A DNA stretch of 64,000 nucleotides from Isoalcanivorax pacificus W11-5 (GTDB lineage: Bacteria; Pseudomonadota; Gammaproteobacteria; Pseudomonadales; Alcanivoracaceae), in assembly GCF_000299335.2 (NCBI RefSeq), contig NZ_CP004387.1, positions 248,001-312,000 on the forward strand, written 5' to 3'. The notes under the pieces are model-generated. The model was not told the origin of the DNA and did no database searches. It saw nothing but the letters and a program-made list of their open reading frames with translations. Position numbers and translations under genes: made by a program. This document shows positions 27,774 to 36,933 of the stretch, in pieces; position 1 is the first letter of the stretch, and each line of letters starts with the position of its first letter.

Positions 27774-28124
27774 TCAGTCAGTTAATTGTGCCACCTCACA
27801 ATCCAATACTCGTGCCCAGGAGCGCAGGGTTTCAATGTGGGACTTGTTGCCCTGTTTCTCGGCCTGTGCCACCGCACTTTGTGTGACTCCCAGCCGTTCA
27901 GCCATCTGTGCCTGGGACATGCCGCGATATTTGCGCCAGGCAGCCATCGGGCTGAGGTCCTTTTCGATCATCAGGACCACCACCTCATGCGGGATAGTGG
28001 TGCGACCATTGGCATCCAGAAGCGCCTGATACTCATCAAACGGCACCACGGCATACAGAGGGTTGCCACTGTTATCCCGGATGATCTGGGCATTCCCGGT
28101 GACGACCTCAATATGTTCGCTCAT
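27774..28124 (-). CDS. Antitoxin with Phd-like N-terminus and XRE helix-turn-helix
   Basis: The 116-residue protein has a Phd/YefM-like N-terminal segment (AQIIRDNSGNPLYAVVPF) and an XRE-type HTH at about residues 60-110 (MSQAQMAERLGVTQSAVAQA). It lies directly after a RelE-like gene fragment whose 3' end overlaps it by 17 bases, the toxin-then-antitoxin order. Because that toxin is truncated, the antitoxin may now be an orphan regulator. Confidence 0.85.
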   Translation of the reverse strand: MSEHIEVVTGNAQIIRDNSGNPLYAVVPFDEYQALLDANGRTTIPHEVVVLMIEKDLSPMAAWRKYRGMSQAQMAERLGVTQSAVAQAEKQGNKSHIETLRSWARVLDCEVAQLTD

Positions 28125-28281
28125 CTCGCTTTTTCACCTCTTGCACCGTAATGATCCGCACGCCATCGTCCAGATCGAATAGCACTCGGTAGCTGCCCAC
28201 CCGAAGCCGGTAGCCTGCGTCGTGTCCCTTCAGGGCTTTGACGTTTGCGGCATTCGTTGGGCAATCCGCCAGTGCGGTCAT
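28108..28281 (-). pseudogene. N-terminally truncated RelE/ParE-type toxin
   Basis: The frame encodes 57 residues from an ATG at 28281, with an in-frame TAA two codons upstream. The sequence GYRLRVGSYRVLFDLDDG and the end VQEVKKRDERTY are typical of the C-terminal beta sheet of RelE/ParE toxins, which normally have about 85-95 residues. The N-terminal helical hairpin is missing and no remnant of it could be found just upstream. It overlaps the antitoxin start by 17 bases. It is probably inactive. Confidence 0.75.
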
Positions 28282-28728
28282 CCCTTACCTGATTGGCTTA
28301 TATTGCTGGGATAAAAATTAGAAATAAATGGATAAATGCTAATTTTATGGCGTCGCGATCAGGCGGCGCTTATGCCCCGCAAGGTTCGCTTATCAGCAAA
28401 CCTGGGGAGATCGGCATGCATGGTATTCGGTGCAGGGATGGGGCGGACTACATCAATCTCCGGTGTGTGTCTGGCCCTGGTAACAATGAAGAAGGCGGAC
28501 TTTACCGGTTGGAGAGTGGGCAAATACATGATCGTTTCCGGAGAGACTGCGCGCTGCGACATGCGTTCGCGCAATGCTCAAGGTAGCAGGGCTTACCTGG
28601 ATGCACAGCGTGGTTCGGTGTGGGAAGCGGTCAGGATGCCTGTTCCTGGCTGGACCAGGGGTTAACCGGGCAGAGGGAAAAACCTGTTTCCGGCGGGTGT
28701 CAGGCCGCTGAAGAATCCCGGCAGCCTG
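28282..28728. other. Non-coding remainder of the inserted segment
   Basis: About 450 bases between the toxin fragment and repeat copy B. The part next to the toxin is AT-rich and includes an imperfect inverted repeat, TAAAAATTAG near 28312 with CTAATTTTA near 28339. Short open frames exist on the plus strand but lack ribosome sites and family resemblance. No gene is supported. Confidence 0.5.
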
Positions 28729-28786
28729 AAACCCGCCAGAAGGCGGGTTTGTCGGTACGGAAGGCTCCGGATCAGGCTTGTGGGCC
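28729..28786. repeat. 58-bp direct repeat, copy B (overlaps pckA 3' end)
   Basis: This copy covers the last codons and stop of pckA (Ala-Gly-Pro-Gln-Ala-stop) and a hairpin, AAACCCGCC paired with GGCGGGTTT at 28729-28750. It differs from copy A at five positions. The two copies bracket the toxin-antitoxin insert. Confidence 0.9.
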
Positions 28787-30316
28787 AGCCTGGCGGATAT
28801 CCTCGGAGACGTCGGCGTATTTCTCGGCGAAGTTCTTGTTGAACTGCGCTGCCAGGTCGCGGGCGCGGGCTTCGTACTGCTCCGGGTTTTTCCAGGTGTT
28901 TTTCGGCACCAGCAGCTTGTCGTCCACGCCCGGGACGGCTTTCGGCACGTCCAGGTTGATGATGTCCAGGTGCTGGGTTTCCGCGTTGTCCAGCGCGCCG
29001 GAGAGGATCGCGTTCACCACCGAACGGGTGGTCGGGATGCTGAAGCGGTCGCCTTCGCCGTACGGGCCGCCGGTCCAGCCGGTGTTGACCAGGTAGACCT
29101 GGGAGCCGAACTCGTCCATGCGCTTCATCAGCAACTCGGCATACTCGCCGGCGCGGCGCGGGAAGAACGGGGCGCCGAAGCAGGTGGAGAAGGTGCTCTT
29201 GATGCCGGAGCCTGCGCCCATTTCGGTGGAGCCGACCAGTGCGGTGTAGCCGCTCAGGAAGTGGTACGCGGCTGCTTCGCGGGACAGCTTGGACACTGGC
29301 GGCAGCACGCCGGTCAGGTCGCAGGTCAGGAAGATGATGTGTTTCGGTTCGCCGGCCTGGTTCTCGATCACGCGCTTGTCGACGTTTTCGAGCGGGTAGG
29401 CGGCGCGGGTGTTCTGGGTCAGGGAGACGTCCTTGTAGTCAGCGACACGGGTTTCCGGGTCGATCACCACGTTTTCCAGCACGGCGCCGAACTTGATGGC
29501 GTCCCAGATCACCGGCTCGTTTTTCTGCGACAGGTCGATGCACTTGGCATAGCAGCCGCCTTCGATGTTGAACACCACGCCCTTGCCCCAGCCGTGCTCG
29601 TCGTCACCGATCAGGTAACGGTCCGGGTCGGCGGACAGGGTGGTCTTGCCGGTGCCGGACAGGCCGAAGAACAGGGCCACATCACCGTCTTCGCCGACGT
29701 TGGCGGAGCAGTGCATCGGCAGCACGTCTTTTTCCGGCAGCAGGAAGTTCTGCACGGCGAACATGGCTTTCTTCATTTCACCGGCGTAGCGCATGCCGGC
29801 GATCAGCACGCGGCGCTGGGCGAACTGGAAAATCACACAGCCGTCGGAGTTGGTGCCGTCACGTTCCGGCTGGCACTCGAAGTTGGCGGCGTGCAGGATT
29901 TCCCACTGCTCTTTGCCGGCCGGGTTGAATTGCGGCGGGCGGATGAACAGGGTGTTGGCAAACAGATTGTGCCAGGCGGTCTGGGCAGTGACCTTGACCG
30001 GGATGTAGTGCTCGGCGGCGGCGCCTACGTGCAGGTGCGATACAAACTGATCCTGGTCGGCAACGAACGCGGCAACGCGCTCCCACAGGGCATCGAATTT
30101 GCCGGCGTCGAACGGACGGTTGACCGGCCCCCAGTGGATCTTCGCGCTGGTGCTCGGCTCATCCACGATGAAACGGTCCATCGGCGAGCGGCCGGTGCGG
30201 TGGCCGGTTTCGCAGACCAGCGCGCCGTTGCTGGCGAGTTTGCCTTCGTTGCGCTGAATGGCCAGCTCGACAAGTTGTGCCGGGCTCAGGTCGTTGTAAA
30301 CAGTTGCATTGGTCAT
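28772..30316 (-). CDS. pckA: Phosphoenolpyruvate carboxykinase (ATP)
   Basis: PckA converts oxaloacetate and ATP to phosphoenolpyruvate in gluconeogenesis, which suits growth on alkanes or acids. The 514-residue protein has [17 protein letters not shown] near the start, the P-loop [14 protein letters not shown], the metal-binding GDDEHGWG and the [12 protein letters not shown] segment. Length is close to the family norm. An AGGA site precedes the ATG. Its own terminator hairpin lies in repeat copy B and has a shortened T-run. Confidence 0.97.
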   Translation of the reverse strand: MTNATVYNDLSPAQLVELAIQRNEGKLASNGALVCETGHRTGRSPMDRFIVDEPSTSAKIHWGPVNRPFDAGKFDALWERVAAFVADQDQFVSHLHVGAAAEHYIPVKVTAQTAWHNLFANTLFIRPPQFNPAGKEQWEILHAANFECQPERDGTNSDGCVIFQFAQRRVLIAGMRYAGEMKKAMFAVQNFLLPEKDVLPMHCSANVGEDGDVALFFGLSGTGKTTLSADPDRYLIGDDEHGWGKGVVFNIEGGCYAKCIDLSQKNEPVIWDAIKFGAVLENVVIDPETRVADYKDVSLTQNTRAAYPLENVDKRVIENQAGEPKHIIFLTCDLTGVLPPVSKLSREAAAYHFLSGYTALVGSTEMGAGSGIKSTFSTCFGAPFFPRRAGEYAELLMKRMDEFGSQVYLVNTGWTGGPYGEGDRFSIPTTRSVVNAILSGALDNAETQHLDIINLDVPKAVPGVDDKLLVPKNTWKNPEQYEARARDLAAQFNKNFAEKYADVSEDIRQAGPQA

Positions 30317-30520
30317 GGCTATTCCTGGGCTTTGGTCCTGGCTTTTGGCCGTATCGAGAACATCCGGGCGCGGCGGGGAGCCCAGTTATTCTGCTGCATC
30401 GCGGGTAACAGTGCCGGTCTGGTGCGGCGCCGGGGCATCCAGGGAGGTGCCTCACGGCCTGCGGATACGCTAGGTACCGGCAGGCGCGCGATTATGACAG
30501 AAACAGGGGGAGGGTGCCAT

Positions 30521-30543
30521 GCGCCCCCGGCGTGCCGGGGCGC
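30521..30543 (-). terminator. Hairpin after hslO
   Basis: GCGCCCCCGG and CCGGGGCGC can pair with one bulge, just downstream of the hslO stop on the minus strand. There is no clear T-run, so it may be a weak terminator or a stabilising hairpin. Confidence 0.5.
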
Positions 30544-30553
30544 GGCTGTGAAG

Positions 30554-31426
30554 TCAGTGCGGTTTGGCGCCCAACTCGTGCAGCAGGGCGGTCAGGTCGA
30601 CGGCATCGAACACTTCCTCGCTGCTGCAGAAGTCGCAGGACACGCGGGCTTCGCCCTGTTCGGCGAGGATGGCCTGCAGTTCACCTGCGCCCAGGGACAG
30701 CAGCGTGCGGGCCACTTTCTCACGCGAGCAGGTGCAGCCGAAGCGGATCGGCGACGGTGCCGACAGCTGGGGCGGGGTCTCGTGAAACAGCCGGTGCAGC
30801 ACGGTATCCGCCGGCAGGTCGAGCAGCTCCTCCAGGCCCAGCGTATCCGCCAGCGTGGTCAGGTGCTGCCAGGTTTCGGCGTTGTGTGCGGCGCTGGCGA
30901 CGCGGTTCGGCAGCCGTTGCAGCAGCAGGCCGGCGGCGTGGCCGTTGCCGGCCGCCAGCCACAGCCGGGTGGGCAGCTGCTCGGACTGGGCGAAGTAATC
31001 CTCCAGGCAGCCGGCCAGGTCCGTGCGCTCCATCGGCACCAGGCCCTGGTACTGGGCGCCGGCCTCCGGGCGGATGGTGATCGCCATGACGCCGTCGCCG
31101 AGCAGGGCCGGCAGCTTGGTTTCAGCACTCTCTGCCGGGATGTCGGCGCGGGCCAGGGCGCGCACTTCGCTGTCATGGGTGCTTTCGGCCAGCAGCAGGG
31201 TGAGTGCGCCCTGCCCCTGGGCCTGCAGGCTCAGACGGCCTTCGAATTTCAGTGTGCCGGCGAGCAGGCTGACGGCGGACAGTGCCTCGCCGAGCAGGCC
31301 TTCGATCACCATCGGATAGTCGTGGCCGGCCAGTGCCTGGGTCACGCTGGCTTGCAGGCGCACGATCTCGCCGCGGATGTCGCTGTCGGGGAACAGGAAG
31401 CGCTGTCGGATATCGGTCTCGGTCAT
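30554..31426 (-). CDS. hslO: Redox-regulated chaperone Hsp33
   Basis: Hsp33 is a cytoplasmic holdase activated by oxidation. The 290-residue protein ends with the zinc-binding cysteines CTCSREK and CDFC, which form the redox switch, and has the normal length. It follows hslR by 13 bases in a yrfG-hslR-hslO operon, the same order as in E. coli. Confidence 0.95.
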   Translation of the reverse strand: MTETDIRQRFLFPDSDIRGEIVRLQASVTQALAGHDYPMVIEGLLGEALSAVSLLAGTLKFEGRLSLQAQGQGALTLLLAESTHDSEVRALARADIPAESAETKLPALLGDGVMAITIRPEAGAQYQGLVPMERTDLAGCLEDYFAQSEQLPTRLWLAAGNGHAAGLLLQRLPNRVASAAHNAETWQHLTTLADTLGLEELLDLPADTVLHRLFHETPPQLSAPSPIRFGCTCSREKVARTLLSLGAGELQAILAEQGEARVSCDFCSSEEVFDAVDLTALLHELGAKPH

Positions 31427-31439
31427 GGATTGCTCTGGG

Positions 31440-31829
31440 TCAGGTGTCCTGGCGGGCGCGGAAGCGGCTCAGGTCGCGGCGCTCTTTCTTGCTCGGGCGG
31501 TGGTCCGGCGCCGCACGGGTGGCGTATTCCACGCGCCGCTGGCTGGCGGCGGCCTCGCGGGCGGCAATACTCTCTTCGGTTTCCTGATAAAGCAAGGCGG
31601 CCTGCGGCGCGCTGCCGCGTTTTTCAGCGAGGCCGGTGACGACCACGGTGCACTGGTCGTGGCCGCGCGGCGTGCTGACCGTGGCGCCGATCTTGACCGG
31701 ACGGCTGGCCTTCACGCGCTGGCCGTCGAGCTGCACCTTGCCGCCTTCCACGGCCTGCTGGGCCAGGCTGCGGGTCTTGAAGAAACGCGCGGCCCAGAGC
31801 CACTTGTCGATGCGCACGCCATCGCTCAT
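31440..31829 (-). CDS. hslR: Heat-shock RNA-binding protein Hsp15
   Basis: The 129-residue protein has an S4 RNA-binding domain (VRIDKWLWAARFFKTRSLAQ, residues 4-23) and a basic C-terminal tail (RPSKKERRDLSRFRARQ). Hsp15 recycles stalled 50S subunits that carry nascent chains. Its start overlaps the yrfG stop by four bases, so the two are translationally coupled. Confidence 0.94.
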   Translation of the reverse strand: MSDGVRIDKWLWAARFFKTRSLAQQAVEGGKVQLDGQRVKASRPVKIGATVSTPRGHDQCTVVVTGLAEKRGSAPQAALLYQETEESIAAREAAASQRRVEYATRAAPDHRPSKKERRDLSRFRARQDT

Positions 31830-32482
31830 TTCGGCAGCACCAGCTCAAAGCGGTCGATGGCCGGGAACGGGTCGGTATGGTCCCGGGCCGGGGCGCTGGA
31901 GTCCGGGTGCAGGATGCTCCACAGGTGGTTGACGCCGTAGCGCTGTGCAGAGCCGAGCACGGGCAGCGAGTCATCCACCAGCAGCGCGCGCAGCGGGTCG
32001 AACGGATGGGCCTCGTTCAGTCGTTGCCAGAACGTCTGTTCCTCTTTTGCCGCGCGGTACTGATGGCTGGAGACCAGCGCATCGAAATACTGGTCGATGC
32101 CGGTACGTTCCACTTTCAGGGACAGCGCGTCCGGATGGGCATTGGTGACCATCACCACGCGCCGGCCGCTGGCACGCAGCGCGCGCAGGAAATCCTCGGC
32201 ACCGGGCCGGAAACCGATGCGGTCCGCCACCTGGCGTTTCAGGCCGGCGATATCCAGGCCCAGTTCATCGGACCAGAAATCCAGGCAATACCAGTTCAGC
32301 GTGCCCTGGTGACGGCCGATCCAGTCGGCCAGCAGGCTCAGGGCCGCCTGTTCGGAGACGGATTTCTGCAATGCGTACTGCTGCGGCACATAGACCTGCC
32401 AGAAGAAGTTGTCGAAGGCGAGGTCCAGCAGGGTGCCGTCCATGTCCAGCAGGACGGTGTCAATGTCGTGCCAATCAATCAT
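31826..32482 (-). CDS. yrfG: GMP/IMP nucleotidase, HAD family
   Basis: The 218-residue HAD hydrolase has the nucleophile motif LLDMDGTLLD (residues 11-20), the second motif VVMVTNAHPDAL and the acidic motif LLVDDSLPVL. YrfG dephosphorylates GMP and IMP in E. coli. I chose the ATG at 32482, which starts just before the nucleophile motif; upstream extension is unsupported. It is divergent from nudE and heads the hslR-hslO operon. Confidence 0.92.
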   Translation of the reverse strand: MIDWHDIDTVLLDMDGTLLDLAFDNFFWQVYVPQQYALQKSVSEQAALSLLADWIGRHQGTLNWYCLDFWSDELGLDIAGLKRQVADRIGFRPGAEDFLRALRASGRRVVMVTNAHPDALSLKVERTGIDQYFDALVSSHQYRAAKEEQTFWQRLNEAHPFDPLRALLVDDSLPVLGSAQRYGVNHLWSILHPDSSAPARDHTDPFPAIDRFELVLPK

Positions 32483-32532
32483 CGTTATTCCGGTGTAAGC
32501 TTGGCCGGGCAATCTGGCCCGGAGCATCGAGT

Positions 32533-33102
32533 ATGCAACACAAACCCGAGATTCTTGAAACGCGCCTGGTGGCCAGGAGCCGCCTGTTCGGTATCGAGGA
32601 AATGAAGATCCGTTTCAGCAATGGCGCGGAGCGTACCTACGAGCGTCTGCGCACGCCACCGATCGCCGCTGTGATGATGGTGCCGTTGCTGGATGACGAT
32701 ACCGTGGTCCTGATTCGCGAATATGGGGCCGGCCTGGAAGAGTATCAACTGACCCTGCCGAAGGGCGCGCTGGACGACGGTGAGGATTGGCGCGAGGCGG
32801 CCGACCGCGAGCTGCGGGAAGAGGCCGGTTACGGCGCCCGCCGGTTGACCATGCTCAAGCGCATGACCCTGTCGCCCGGCTATATGGGCCACCAGATTCG
32901 CGCCGTGCTGGCGGAAGACCTGTTCCCGGCCACGCTGCCCGGCGACGAACCGGAGCCACTGGAAGTGCTGACCTGGAAACTCTCCGACCTGGATGCGCTG
33001 ATCGAGCGCGAGGACATGACCGAAGCGCGGGTGATTGCAGCGTTGTACATGGCGCGTGATATCGTGCGCCGCCGAGCCAACAGTAAGGAAACCATGGAAT
33101 GA
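32533..33102 (+). CDS. nudE: ADP compounds hydrolase NudE
   Basis: The 189-residue Nudix hydrolase has the full Nudix box, Gly-x5-Glu-x7-Arg-Glu-x2-Glu-Glu-x-Gly, in GALDDGEDWREAADRELREE and the next Ala-Gly. NudE cleaves ADP-ribose, NADH and related compounds. The ATG at 32533 gives normal length. The stop overlaps the cysQ start by four bases. Confidence 0.93.
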   Translation: MQHKPEILETRLVARSRLFGIEEMKIRFSNGAERTYERLRTPPIAAVMMVPLLDDDTVVLIREYGAGLEEYQLTLPKGALDDGEDWREAADRELREEAGYGARRLTMLKRMTLSPGYMGHQIRAVLAEDLFPATLPGDEPEPLEVLTWKLSDLDALIEREDMTEARVIAALYMARDIVRRRANSKETME

Positions 33103-33926
33103 CAGACCCCCTGGAGATCAGCCTGGCGCTGCTGGACCAGATCGCGGCCATTGCCACCGACGCGGGCCAAGCCATCATGACGGTGTATGGCCGGGACGAG
33201 ATCAATGTCGAGCACAAGGAAGACGATTCCCCGCTCACCGAAGCCGACCTGCGTGCGCACCGCTGCATCAGCGCCGGCCTGGCCGCGCTGACCCCGGACG
33301 TGCCGATGCTGTCGGAAGAATCCGAAGGCATCACCTGGGAAACGCGCCGCCAGTGGGCGCGCTTCTGGCTGGTGGACCCGCTCGACGGCACCAAGGAATT
33401 CATCAACCGCAACGGCGAGTTCACCGTCAATATCGCGCTGATCGAGGCTGGCGAGCCGGTGCTCGGTGTGGTGCATGTGCCGGCCACCGGCGTCACCTAC
33501 CTTGGCGCCCGCGCGCTGGGGGCCTGGTGCGAACGGGATGGCGAGCGCCGTGCCATCCGCGTGCGCGATATCGGCTCGCCAGTGATCCTGGTCGCCAGCC
33601 GCCGCCACGGTGCCGAAAAGGTGGATGCCCTGGAGCAGGCGATCAGCGAGCGCTTTGGCCCGGTGGAGCGTACCAGCATGGGATCGTCGCTGAAGCTGTG
33701 CCTGGTGGCGGCGGGCGAGGCCGATCTCTATCCGCGCCTGGCGCCGACCTGTGAGTGGGACACCGCGGCCGCGCAGGCCGTGGTCGACGCTGCCGGCGGC
33801 GTCGTGGTGGACACGGCGCTGGCGCCATTGCGCTACCAGAAGGAAAACCTGCTCAATCCGCACTTCCTGGTGCTCGGTGCGCCGCTGGCGCGCTGGGACT
33901 TTCTGGCAGACGTTCTGCGCGACTGA
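33099..33926 (+). CDS. cysQ: 3'(2'),5'-bisphosphate nucleotidase
   Basis: CysQ hydrolyses 3'-phosphoadenosine 5'-phosphate produced in sulfate assimilation. The 275-residue protein shows the inositol-monophosphatase-type metal motifs: EDDSPLTEADLRAH, DPLDGTKEFINRNGEFTVNI and CEWDTAAAQAVVDAAGG. It overlaps nudE by four bases, a conserved pair. Confidence 0.95.
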   Translation: MTDPLEISLALLDQIAAIATDAGQAIMTVYGRDEINVEHKEDDSPLTEADLRAHRCISAGLAALTPDVPMLSEESEGITWETRRQWARFWLVDPLDGTKEFINRNGEFTVNIALIEAGEPVLGVVHVPATGVTYLGARALGAWCERDGERRAIRVRDIGSPVILVASRRHGAEKVDALEQAISERFGPVERTSMGSSLKLCLVAAGEADLYPRLAPTCEWDTAAAQAVVDAAGGVVVDTALAPLRYQKENLLNPHFLVLGAPLARWDFLADVLRD

Positions 33927-33946
33927 ACGCGCAAGGAAGAGGCACG

Positions 33947-34837
33947 ATGCAGCGACAGGACCTGAGTTTCGACAGCCACGGCGTGACCTGCCGGGGGTAC
34001 TTCTACCCCGGTGCCGGCAGTGGCGCACGCCCCTGCATCATCATGGGCCACGGTTTCGCCGCCACCCGCGACTGTGGCCTGGCGCCGTTTGCAGAGGCGT
34101 TTGCCGCAGCGGGCTACAGTGTCTTTGTGTTCGACTATCGCCACTTCGGTGCCAGCGGCGGCGAACCGCGCCAGTTGCTGATCCCGGAGCGGGAAGTCGA
34201 GGACTGGCTGTCGGCGCTGGCCTTTGTCCGTCGCCTGGACGGTGTGCGCGCGGAGGCCATCTGCCTGTGGGGCACCTCCTTCGGTGGCGGCCTGGTGACC
34301 GTGGCGGCAGCCCGCGACGGCAAGGTGAAAGCGGTGATCGCCCAGTGTCCGATGATGGACGGCCTTGCGTCGGTGCAGGCGGTGATCGGTTACGCCGGAC
34401 TCGGGCAGGTGCTGCGGCTCAGCGCGCATGGCGTGGTGGATATCCTGCGCAGCCTGGTGGGGGCGTCACCGCACTATATTGCCTCCGCCGGCCGGCCGGG
34501 CGAAGTGGCGGCGATGAGCGCCGAGGATTGCCATGACGGCTACACGGCACTGCTGCCACCGGAAGCGCCAAACAAGGTGGCGGCCCGGATCGCCACCCGG
34601 CTGGCGATGTTCCGTCCGGTACGGCTGGCGGCGAAGGTGCAATGCCCGGCACTGCTGCTGTTGTGCGAGCACGATACGGTGGCCCCCCGTGCGGCGGCGG
34701 AAAAGGCGGCTGCACGGATGCCGCATGCAGAAATGCAGCGTTACCCGGTGGGGCATTTTGACGTGTATCAGGGCGAGGCGCGTGCGCAGAGCCTGCGTGA
34801 CCAGCTGGATTTCCTGGCCCGTCACCTGCCGGCCTGA
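33947..34837 (+). CDS. Alpha/beta hydrolase (dienelactone hydrolase-like)
   Basis: The 296-residue protein has the alpha/beta-hydrolase fold: oxyanion region MGHGFAATRD, nucleophile Ser in LWGTSFGGGLV, acid in LLLCEHDTVAP and catalytic His in YPVGHFDVYQG. There is no signal peptide. AAGGAAGAGG precedes the ATG at 33947. It may be co-transcribed with cysQ, 20 bases upstream. The substrate is unknown; its 3' end overlaps the convergent small membrane protein gene by 16 bases. Confidence 0.85.
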   Translation: MQRQDLSFDSHGVTCRGYFYPGAGSGARPCIIMGHGFAATRDCGLAPFAEAFAAAGYSVFVFDYRHFGASGGEPRQLLIPEREVEDWLSALAFVRRLDGVRAEAICLWGTSFGGGLVTVAAARDGKVKAVIAQCPMMDGLASVQAVIGYAGLGQVLRLSAHGVVDILRSLVGASPHYIASAGRPGEVAAMSAEDCHDGYTALLPPEAPNKVAARIATRLAMFRPVRLAAKVQCPALLLLCEHDTVAPRAAAEKAAARMPHAEMQRYPVGHFDVYQGEARAQSLRDQLDFLARHLPA

Positions 34838-35142
34838 AGCAGCCCGTCCAGGTGCAGCGCAAACTGCTGGGTCGAAGGCAGCAGTGTCAGCGCCAGCCAC
34901 AGCAGCAGTGCCAGATTCAGGCAGGGCAGCACCATGTATTGCAGCAGCATGCCGCAAAGCTGGGTGTTGCCCCGCCGGCTGGCATACCAGACCAGTATCA
35001 GCGCGGACAGCAATACTGCCGGCAGGATGCTCAGCGTGGCGACGGGCACGTCGGTGACGGCAGGATGTATCAGGCTGGTTTCCCGGACCAGCGCCGACAG
35101 ACTGGCATGCCAGTCCGCCAGATAAGACGGTGTGTGTGACAT
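34822..35142 (-). CDS. Small membrane protein of unknown function
   Basis: The 106-residue protein has two hydrophobic helices, at about residues 30-52 (TLSILPAVLLSALILVWYA) and 65-88 (LPCLNLALLLWLALTLL). I see no family motif. The ATG at 35142 gives a compact protein; a longer frame upstream is less likely. Its 3' end overlaps the convergent hydrolase gene by 16 bases. Confidence 0.55.
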   Translation of the reverse strand: MSHTPSYLADWHASLSALVRETSLIHPAVTDVPVATLSILPAVLLSALILVWYASRRGNTQLCGMLLQYMVLPCLNLALLLWLALTLLPSTQQFALHLDGLLQAGR

Positions 35143-35490
35143 CGGTGGTCGATTCCCGCCCTCCGCAGACATCCCCCTCGTCGCGTCGGCGTTATTCTTT
35201 TTGACCGGAACATTATCCCTTCCCGGCCACAAGTGTGCGCCGAAGCCGGTCTTCACGGGCGTGACAAGCGTCTCAAAACTATCTTCAAAATCATTGGGTT
35301 ACAGCATTCAAGGCGGTACGAATGTGCCACATTGGGACGCAGGTGCGCGTGCCTTTCTGGTACTTTGTTGCAAAAAATCGCTTACCCCTGTCGCTGGCCG
35401 GGCTACTCTCTCAGGGCTGCAACACTTTGCCGTGGCCGCGTATCGGTCCGGCGCAACACCACGAAGAATAACAATGCGCGGGAGGTTGTC
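35143..35490. other. Intergenic region between divergent genes
   Basis: About 350 bases between the small membrane protein and the MocR-type regulator. Both promoters must lie here. I could not assign a confident promoter, operator or RNA, and no short gene is supported. Confidence 0.4.
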
Positions 35491-36933
35491 TTGTCGCAGG
35501 AACTGTTTCTGTACGAGCGCATCAGCCGTCGTCTGCTGGAGCAGATTCGGGCCGGCAGCTATGCCGTGGGCGAGAAGCTGCCCTCGGTGCGGCACCTGAG
35601 CCGCCTGTTCGGCGTCAGCGTCAACACGGTGATGCAGTGTTATCGCCAGCTTGAGGCAGAAGGCTATCTGGAAATCCGGCCGCAATCGGGTGCCTTTGTG
35701 CGCACAGCGGAAAGCGAGAGCATGCCGCTGCCGGACGACAGCCGTTACCCATTGTTGCCGGTGGAAGTCTCGCTCAGCGAGCAGGTGCTGCATTACATGG
35801 AGCTGCATGCGCAGCCGGAGGTGGTGCGGCTGGGTATCGCGTTGCCGGGGCCGGAGGTGCTGCCGGTGCCGAAAGTGATGCAGGTGATGCGCGACGTGAC
35901 CCGCCGCCAGGCGCGCGAAGCCTGGGACTACCTGCACCCGAATGCGCACAGCCCGCTGACGCATCAGCTCGCGCGGCGCAGCCTTGCCTATGACGCGCCC
36001 TTTGCAGCCGAAGACATCATCGTCACCAATGGCTGCATGGAAGCGCTCACACTTGCGCTGCGCAGTGTCAGCAAGCCCGGCGATGCGGTGGCGGTGGAAT
36101 CGCCCACCTATTACGGCACGCTGCTGTTGCTGGAAGCGCATCAGCGGCGCGTGGTGGAAGTGCCGACGCATCCGCGCGAAGGCATCAGCCTCAGTGCGCT
36201 GGAAAAAGTCTTTGCCGAGGGGCGGGTGTCGGCCTGCATGGTGGCGCCCAATGCGCAGAATCCGCTCGGCTTTACCATGTCGCCGGAACGCAAGCAGGCC
36301 CTGGTGGCCCTGTCCGCGCGTTACCAGGTGCCCCTGATCGAAAACGATATCTGGGGCGACACCGTACACAACAGCGAACAGGCCCTGCCGGCGAAAGCCT
36401 GGGACCGGCAGGGGCTGGTGATCTACTGCAACTCGTTTTCAAAAACACTGATGCCGGGTTTGCGCCTGGGGTGGGCCGTTGGCGGGCGTTTTCATCGTCG
36501 CCTGCTGGAACTGAAGCAGCTCTCCACCATTACCTCGCCGTCCATGTCACAACTGGTGATGGCGCGCCTGCTGGAAAGTGGTTTTTATGCACAGCATGTG
36601 CGGGAGTTGCGCAAAGTCTTGCAGCAGCAGGTGCAGGCGATGCAGGAACAGGTGCTGGCAGCCTTTCCTGCCGGTACGCGGATGACACGGCCCACGGGCG
36701 GATGTGTGTTGTGGGTGCGCTTGCCGGACGGCGTGGACAGTGCGCGGGTGTTTGCCATGGCCGCCGAGGCGGGTATCCATGTGTTCCCCGGCGGCGTTTT
36801 TTCTGCCACCGGGGAATATGGCGATTACCTGCGCATCAACGCCGGCAATCCGATGACCTCGACGTTACGGCACGCGGTGCGCCAGCTCGGTGCCATGGTA
36901 GCGGAGCTGGCGGCGGTGCCGCGCACGCATTAA
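35491..36933 (+). CDS. MocR/PdxR-type regulator (GntR domain fused to aminotransferase-like domain)
   Basis: The 480-residue protein has an N-terminal GntR winged helix (residues 1-72, GEKLPSVRHLSRLFGVSVNT) and a fold-type I aminotransferase-like domain. The PLP lysine is in CNSFSKTLMPGLRLGW, and NPLGFTMS and ENDIWGD supply other cofactor contacts. MocR proteins sense PLP adducts and control transcription. The start is a TTG at 35491 with GGGAGG upstream. Target genes are unknown; the neighbouring lipoproteins are candidates. Its stop overlaps the convergent lipoprotein stop. Confidence 0.88.
   Translation: MSQELFLYERISRRLLEQIRAGSYAVGEKLPSVRHLSRLFGVSVNTVMQCYRQLEAEGYLEIRPQSGAFVRTAESESMPLPDDSRYPLLPVEVSLSEQVLHYMELHAQPEVVRLGIALPGPEVLPVPKVMQVMRDVTRRQAREAWDYLHPNAHSPLTHQLARRSLAYDAPFAAEDIIVTNGCMEALTLALRSVSKPGDAVAVESPTYYGTLLLLEAHQRRVVEVPTHPREGISLSALEKVFAEGRVSACMVAPNAQNPLGFTMSPERKQALVALSARYQVPLIENDIWGDTVHNSEQALPAKAWDRQGLVIYCNSFSKTLMPGLRLGWAVGGRFHRRLLELKQLSTITSPSMSQLVMARLLESGFYAQHVRELRKVLQQQVQAMQEQVLAAFPAGTRMTRPTGGCVLWVRLPDGVDSARVFAMAAEAGIHVFPGGVFSATGEYGDYLRINAGNPMTSTLRHAVRQLGAMVAELAAVPRTH

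Noticed and set aside
28293..28586. Plus-strand 97-codon frame inside the pckA-flanked insert
   Set aside because: It needs a TTG start without a ribosome site and shows no family resemblance.
28778..31639. A very long plus-strand open frame opposite pckA and hslO
   Set aside because: It is the complement of two clear genes with strong family motifs, has low-complexity Gln/Gly/Val/Ala composition and no recognisable domain. High GC content keeps antisense frames open.
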